A stretch of 64,000 nt of DNA from Antedon mediterranea (Eukaryota; Echinodermata; Crinoidea; Comatulida; Antedonidae), in contig NC_092670.1 in NCBI RefSeq assembly GCF_964355755.1, forward strand, positions 23,189,201-23,253,200, given 5' to 3'. The position numbers were made by a program, and so were the translations under genes. Of the stretch, positions 58,501 through 64,000 are shown one piece after another (positions within the stretch are counted from its first letter, which is position 1; the number at the start of each line of letters is the position of its first letter). Under the pieces are notes generated by a model. That model saw nothing but the letters and a program-made list of their open reading frames with translations, did no database searches and was not told the DNA's origin.

Positions 58501-60446
58501 GTTTCGTATCATATGATGTCTCTGGTCACTGCTGACTACCGTGGGTTAAATCCATATTTCCTCTGTTTCAAGTTGTTATGCTTGAGGACGATAAATACTT
58601 TGCTTTTTCCTTTCCTATTATCGCCCATCCTCATGATTGCGGGGTACTATATTGCATGCTCAACCTTTTGTAAATATTTGGAGAATTTTGTGCAACTCAG
58701 TGCTGGTGACATTAAAGATAATCGACCTGTAGTGTCACTGTCTACTCTGTGGCCTAAATCTGAGCACTTTAACTGCAAACTTTTAAGTCATTTTATTACA
58801 ATTTTTATATCTTTATAGTAGTTTTTTATTTAAATTTAATTTCTATGATATGTATTTCTGTACTGTATGTATTGTCGAGGGCCCCAATGATCAGCTTTGC
58901 TGGATAGACTACCCTAAAGCCTGTTTTCCTGTCGACGTTATTCGACGCTATCATCGTTGATCGTTAACAGTTCAACGACGATCGTTTGAAAACGATCAAG
59001 TTGAAATGATAACGATAGCGAGTACCTTTTCTGTAAATCGTTAACATTTCAATGTTTACGTAGAAGATTGCCGATTATTGTTAACGATAGCATCGAATAA
59101 CGTCGACAGAAAAACAGGCTTTATGAAACATGGTTAAACAAAAATTTTTAATCGGTTTTAATGGTAAATTTTGTAAGTTAAGTATCTAATATATTGTCTT
59201 TGAAATTGTTTTTGTTTTTAGGATTTACGAAAAAAGGCAGCCAGATTAATTGCAGGGAAAGTTACCTTAGCGGCACGAGTGGACAGCTTTCACGAGAGTC
59301 CCACTGGAGACATCGGGACAAAATTTAAAGAAGAAATAGACGGAAAATTTGAGAAGTTAACCGAACCACCGCCAGTTAAAAAAACCAAAGCATTACCAGC
59401 ACCGATAGATGGAGGAAGGAAAAAGAGAGGAGGTCGAAGGTCAGGATATTTTTTGATACCGTATTTATTCCATTCCTGCTAAGGTCATATTCACACAATA
59501 GCCAAAATTGATAATTAGGTCATAAAACTGGCTTTTATTGAGTATTAATTTGCGCTTTTTTTAGGTACCGTAAAATGAAAGAAAGGCTTGGCATGACTGA
59601 GTTCCGTAAGGCCGCAAATCGCATGACCTTCGGTGAGATTGAAGATGATGCCTACCAGGAGGATCTTGGATTCTCACTGGGACAGGTTAAAAAAACAGGA
59701 ACAGGTAGAATAAGAGGGCCTCAAGTAGACAACAAAACACAAGTAAAGATATCAAAGAGTTTACAGGTAAAAAATACCCTCAATATTTGTTTTATTATGT
59801 ATGTTCAGATACATGGAGTTATACTTTCGTATCGAAAGCAATGTCATATAATTAGCATCAACATACCCTAAGATTTTAAATCTCTTCTTTTAGCGCCAGT
59901 TACAAAAACAACAGATGCATGGTGGAAGGTCAACTGTCAAAGGTCGAGAAACATCTGGTACAGCTTCCAGTGTTGCTTTTACCCCTTTACAAGTAAGTAA
60001 AATTACTATATTATATACTTTTATAGAGGATGTGACGCTTACTAATAAGTAGGTGTCAATTTCATCTAGACAACAAAAGTGTATCAATTTCAGTTAAAAA
60101 TACATTCACATACAACTCCTCCTTCAGGGACCCCTATTATGGGAACACTTTACTGTGAAACAAAAATGAGGTGAAATATATGCTATTACCTATTCAGATG
60201 ACACACCTATTATGGGGAAACATTGTTGGATACCAAAGGTGTCCCTTTAATAGGGATTTACTGTAAATATATAAAGATACTTTAAAAATTCCCATCGGAA
60301 AAAATTGTATTATTTTTTTTGTCATTTATTTTAAGGGTCTTGAGATTTTTAATCCGAATGCAGCGGAAAAGAAAGTGGCAGAAGCAAATGCTAAGTACTT
60401 CTCGGCCACAACAGGTTTCCAGAAAGTAAAAAATGAAGCTAGATGA
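55534..60446 (+). CDS. PRPF31: PRPF31, U4/U6 snRNP 61-kDa splicing factor
   Basis: Nine exons: 55534-55852, 56403-56500, 56927-57085, 57920-58037, 58287-58444, 59222-59439, 59565-59766, 59894-59992 and 60336-60446. They give 493 residues (human 499). N-terminal acidic coil MSLADELLADLEEMAEQ; then HKFVRDHYQERFPELESLVP; the Nop-domain core [42 protein letters not shown] (exons 4-5), which binds 15.5K/U4 snRNA; ARVDSFHESP; the basic nuclear signal KKRGGRRYRKMKERLG (about 349-365); DAYQEDLGFSLG; and the C-terminal TASSVAFTPLQGLEI and AAEKKVAEAN. It bridges U4 and U6 in the tri-snRNP in the nucleus. The ATG was chosen because it begins the conserved N-terminus. Introns contain MITE A, B and C copies and one TIR element. 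Confidence 0.97.
56204..56275. mobile_element. MITE A2 fragment, PRPF31 intron 1
   Basis: AAAGCATGGTTCCCACTAGCG joined directly to the far-arm words ATAATTGTGTTTGC and CCCGCCTG; the middle is deleted. Confidence 0.75.
56555..56846. mobile_element. Two adjacent MITE C copies, PRPF31 intron 2
   Basis: Two palindromic copies (56555-56716 and 56717-56846) with ends AAGC.TTGTCTACACTAT and GTGTAGACA.AGCTTTA and centre GACATCATCATGTCC / GGACATGATGATGTC. The second lies with its copy of the centre in the reverse orientation. Confidence 0.85.
57241..57743. mobile_element. 503-bp TIR element, PRPF31 intron 3
   Basis: About 54-bp inverted repeats start AGGGAGGTTTCGCAACCTTA and end with the complement. 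They contain ATACG.TAACGAAAACG and ACGTCAC, and are flanked by ATAAT / ATTAT. Confidence 0.88.
58917..59121. mobile_element. MITE family B, complete copy, PRPF31 intron 5
   Basis: Palindrome of 205 bp: AAGCCTGTTTTCCTGTCGAC ... GTCGACAGAAAAACAGGCTT, with TA on both sides (probable TA target duplication). Inner arms carry AACGATCAAG and CGATCGTTTG. Confidence 0.9.
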
Positions 60447-60645
60447 AACATAAAACAAACCAAGGGGAGAAAAGCCAGTCGACCATGTATACAAATATGC
60501 TACTGATATGTGGAGGAGGAATATTTCTGATGTGTGACCAACAAACCAGTTCCCTACCCACTGTGGTAATGCCACTTACTAATAATCATGCTATTTACCA
60601 ACAACATAGAAGGACTGAAGGACCGAGAATTTGAGAGAGCAGTAG

Positions 60646-61015
60646 AATAAAATTCTGTATCAATTATTATTATTATAATAATGATGATGCCAATGAATTG
60701 CAATATACTAAACACAAAAATAGAAATTCTGCTAGGAACAAAATATTATCGCATATGTGTAATCCAATAGAAATCTATATCACAGACTTGCTTCTATTCT
60801 TTTACTAGCATATATACTTTGAAGTTTAAGAAGACAAATTGGGGTTTTTTTTATAATTGGTAGGTCACATGAAATGCGTATTATGATATATTATTTTAAT
60901 TTTGTCTTAATGAAGTCCTACACAAATGTTACATCAATATTTTTTATAAGTTGTACATAATTTTTAAAAAGGCTTGTTAGTTTAATTAAAGCAGTATGAA
61001 ATTTACCATAATAAA
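60646..61015 (+). terminator. PRPF31 poly(A) signal candidates
   Basis: AATAAA at 60646-60651 (200 bp after the stop) and at 61010-61015. Either could end the transcript. Confidence 0.5.
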
Positions 61016-61090
61016 GAAGACACTTAATTTGTTTTAGTACAATTTATTTACTTGTGTCAAAGCATTATTTGTGGCCAATTACCTGTATTA

Positions 61091-61295
61091 AAATTGTTTT
61101 CCTGTCGACGTTATTCTACGCTATATCGTCGTTGATTGTTAACAGTTCAACGACGATCGTTTGAATACGATCAAGTTGAAATGATAACGATAGCGAGTAC
61201 CTTTTCCTGTAAATCGTTAACATTTCAATGTTTACGTAGAAGATCGCCGATTATTGTTAATAATAATTGATAGCGTCGACAGGAAAACAGGCTTT
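61091..61295. mobile_element. MITE family B copy downstream of PRPF31
   Basis: TTTTCCTGTCGACGTTATTC ... GTCGACAGGAAAACAGGCTT. The left tip is eroded; otherwise it is close to the 58917 copy. Confidence 0.88.
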
Positions 61296-62989
61296 AGCAT
61301 GCTACTTGGTGCTAAATACTGGGGTTTTCGAGAGTATGATACCACGTGTGTCAAGTCAAATACATGTATTGTCATTTGTAAACATATCAAAACAAAAATT
61401 TACATTGAAATGAATTTGAACGGTCTCGGCTAACAAATAAAAGAACTTAAACTACATGGTGAAACTATCCCCCGCCGGACATGCCATTCCGTTATTTCAA
61501 GGTTTGGGGGGAAAAATTATTTTAACAAAATGTTTTGTCAGCTTTCATATTTATGATACACTGTTGTGAAATCTTTGTGCCAAAAATGCAATTTATATAC
61601 AGTACATAAGCCTGTTTTGCACTTGGGCGAATGTATTCACTGATATGCATCTACTTTCTGTGACATGAAAATTGCTGAACCAATCTGAAATCAAGAATGT
61701 TCGATTCGCGCGAAATTTATGTGGAAAAATCATTGTGGGAGCGCTAAGTTGTCATTTTTTTGTCCCTATTAAAACACTCAACATTAATTTAAACGACTCT
61801 AATTAAATCAAGCTATAGAAGTAAATTTCTAGAAATAAAATGATAACAAACTACTATTCAACTTTAGGGTTTTTAATCAGAAACAACAAGAAAGGGCTTT
61901 GAAATGCGTTATAGATAATATGTATAAAAAGAGGAATGCAGTGTAGACCTACTAGTAGAAACTATATGTAGAGAAAAGATAAAAACAAAAATCAATGGAA
62001 AATGTGAAAATATGTAAACAAATGAACAAAACTCTTTAAAAAAAGTGTATGTAAACAGATGATGAAAACAAACATTGTTAATAATAATATGTATAGTGTA
62101 TTGAAATGAAAATGTGTTTAGAGAAAAAGTAAAGAGATAGCAACATGTATGGAAAAAAAAGTGGGATGAACCCACATAAGATGAAAAAAATGAGTTTGTT
62201 TCTATTGATTTGTTTAATCATTAAAATAAATAACCAAGATATAATTGCGTTTACTTTTGAATATTATACTATACAAACAAATAGAGAAATATAACTGGAA
62301 CGTCGGATATTAATTGTTTTACCAAACTGGAATTAATTGAAACAATTTAATAGCGCCTATCTTTCTTCTATCGCTCAAGCAAAGTAAATTTCTATTTTTA
62401 TAAATCGGACCAATAACATTTGAATCTTGAATCTTATCGGTCTAATAATAAAGTAAAGGGGAAACTAAGTTGGTTCAACAGGAACTAGGTGTGCCATTGA
62501 TGTTCAGCCTAAATGAACGACGACGGAAGATAGGTGTTTTGACCTTTTGATGATTTAAGGAATTGAAGGAGTCGGGAGTGTCTTTTGATAGACGTTTTTC
62601 AAGATTTTAGTCTATTATTATCATAGTGTCTGTTCAAGCAACATATTCAATCAACTTTCTTTAAATCCCAGGATTGAGTATTTAGACCCAACCAGGTAAT
62701 AATTGTATATAAAATGTAAATCGACCATCCAAACAAGGCTACAAAATAACTGACCACCAGATAAAAGAAGCAAGAACACATTTTTGAAAAAATGATTAAT
62801 ATAACACCTACTCCTACATTATTAGGAGCAACTTACAGAGGTCTAAAGTGACAAAAAAACGTACTCCGATTTTATTACAAATACAATTGCTTCCAGGTGT
62901 TTTTGAAAACACATTGCGTTTATTTGAATAAAGTATTTACCTATCTCAAAATTAATATTTATCAATTTTATTACCGATACAGTACTACT
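61296..62989. other. Intergenic spacer, nothing recognised
   Basis: AT-rich. Frames such as the minus-strand 88 codons at 61909 are Phe/Ser-rich reads of A-rich DNA without motifs. Confidence 0.5.
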
Positions 62990-63030
62990 CTGTATGTAAT
63001 TTCCACGTTGTGGTTATACGTCACCATCAG

Positions 63031-63070
63031 CCAATCGAATGCAGTAAAATATATGACGTCATGTTATTGG
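63031..63070 (+). promoter_or_regulatory. CCAAT / CRE / ATTGG cluster
   Basis: CCAAT at 63031, TGACGTCA at 63054-63061 and inverted CCAAT at 63066, 120-155 bp before the ATG at 63187. This is a typical TATA-less promoter layout. Confidence 0.5.
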
Positions 63071-63186
63071 TTCTCAAAAAACAGTGCCTTGTTTTCATGC
63101 GAGAGATCGTCGATAAATAATGGGATGATTAGAAGGGATAAAAAAACAGGTTTTTTTCCGATGGTGTAGTTAATTTATTACGAGAA

Positions 63187-63270
63187 ATGTGGAAAGAAAA
63201 TATTCTGCTTTTTCTAGGCGTTTTCTTGATGCCAATACATTTTGTCTGTGGTTTCACGGATGAAAAACAG
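63187..63270 (+). CDS. Probable first exon of an unidentified secreted protein (partial)
   Basis: ATG opens 28 codons: Met-Trp-Lys-Glu-Asn, then the hydrophobic run ILLFLGVFLMPIHFVCG, then FTDEKQ, ending at CAG|GTAGGC, a good donor. That is the shape of a signal-peptide exon with cleavage near Cys-Gly. A CCAAT/CRE cluster lies just upstream. The rest of the gene lies beyond the window, so the family cannot be named. Confidence 0.5.
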
Positions 63271-64000
63271 GTAGGCCCTTTTAACTTTTTCTGTATCGCA
63301 AAATTTCGTTTTTGCTCCACTGAAAAGACGCGTTCATAACTTGGGAAATTGTTTGGATGAGGTGTTAGTTTAGGCCTAGGCCTAGGCTAGGTCATTTTTA
63401 TACTCCCAAAATATTTATTGATGTGTGTGCTTATACAAGTTGTGTTGTTTTTAGGCCTAATTATGATTATATTATGCAACTGAACAGCAGTGATTTTTAA
63501 ATCAGATTTGTATTTAGGCCTAGGCCTACTAGGCCTAGGCCTATATAATTATTAATATAGGCTATTTTCTTTGTTGTTGCATCATCTGAATTTCCATTGT
63601 TGTAATTTAACTACGGGTAATACAAATGTAATGTTATTACATTAATATAACAGGAATTTTTATTTATCAACATTGAAGGTGGAAAAATGGACTCGACAAC
63701 CATCTAAAAAATGAAATGTAAAACAAACTAGGCCTAGGCCTAGCCTAGGCCTGAATCCCTTTGTCAAAAAATGAATCCTTAAATTCATAGTTCTAAATGT
63801 TTAACAATGAAAAGAAACGACAACATAAAAATTAATTTGGATGAAGTAATCCAGATTTAAGGTTAAAGAATACTTTGATCTTTGGAGATCCTTTTACTAA
63901 TACTTTGGTACAGTAGGCCATTTTATGGGATACAAAATCATTTTTGTTGACAATGAAAATTGAAAATTATTGATTTTTCCTACATTATCAAACAAGCCAC
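63271..64000. other. Probable intron 1 of the secreted-protein gene
   Basis: Contains clusters of TAGGCCTAGGCCTA words (63370-63400, 63515-63545, 63730-63752). No acceptor with a convincing exon was found before the window end. Confidence 0.4.

Noticed and set aside
58426-58818. 130-codon frame in PRPF31 intron 5
   Set aside because: It reads through the exon 5 donor into the intron; no recognisable domain.

Overview
This is a metazoan nuclear genomic window. It has AT-rich intergenic DNA, multi-exon genes with GT-AG introns, a spliceosome gene and dense transposon debris. The scattered GGCCTAGGCC-type words and a BP10/SpAN-like astacin protease (astacin, EGF, CUB, Thr/Pro-rich linker) suggest a marine deuterostome, most likely an echinoderm. 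The species is an inference and is not proven by the window.

Layout. (1) 1-16669: a tandem satellite of 13 complete units of about 1.15-1.35 kb plus a left partial unit. Every unit starts with a short palindrome and may end with 0-3 copies of a hairpin module. It runs into a diverged relative of the same element at 16670-18292. There is no gene here. (2) 19470-25630, minus: ECSIT, a mitochondrial complex I assembly and Toll-signalling adaptor, in five exons. Its introns hold a 1.1-kb TIR element and a LINE relic. (3) 25.6-34.7 kb: a gene-free transposon graveyard. It holds a hairpin satellite, a Penelope-like fragment with a GIY-YIG domain between inverted repeats, a non-LTR reverse transcriptase relic and an L1/Tx1-like relic. 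(4) 34933-37681, plus: a small secreted CAP-superfamily protein in five coding exons with a TATA promoter and a non-coding first exon. (5) 39162-48902, minus: a 13-exon secreted astacin metalloprotease, 669 aa, ending in unusual DxDGDG/DxNGDG modules. Its introns are full of palindromic MITEs, several of them nested. (6) 48.95-55.5 kb: a duplicated copy of the astacin promoter region around a decayed reverse transcriptase, an inverted piece of the hairpin satellite, and a 2.25-kb element with TIRs of about 490 bp. (7) 55534-60446, plus: PRPF31, a U4/U6 snRNP protein, in nine exons, 493 aa. (8) 63187-63270, plus: a probable first exon of an unidentified secreted protein.

The genes do not form a pathway: ECSIT is mitochondrial/innate immune, CAP and astacin are secreted, and PRPF31 acts in splicing. 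What unites the window is repeat biology. At least three MITE families (called A, B and C here), two satellites and four retroelement relics shape the introns and spacers. Exon joins for ECSIT, CAP, astacin and PRPF31 were worked out by hand. In each, the summed exon lengths keep one open frame from ATG to stop.
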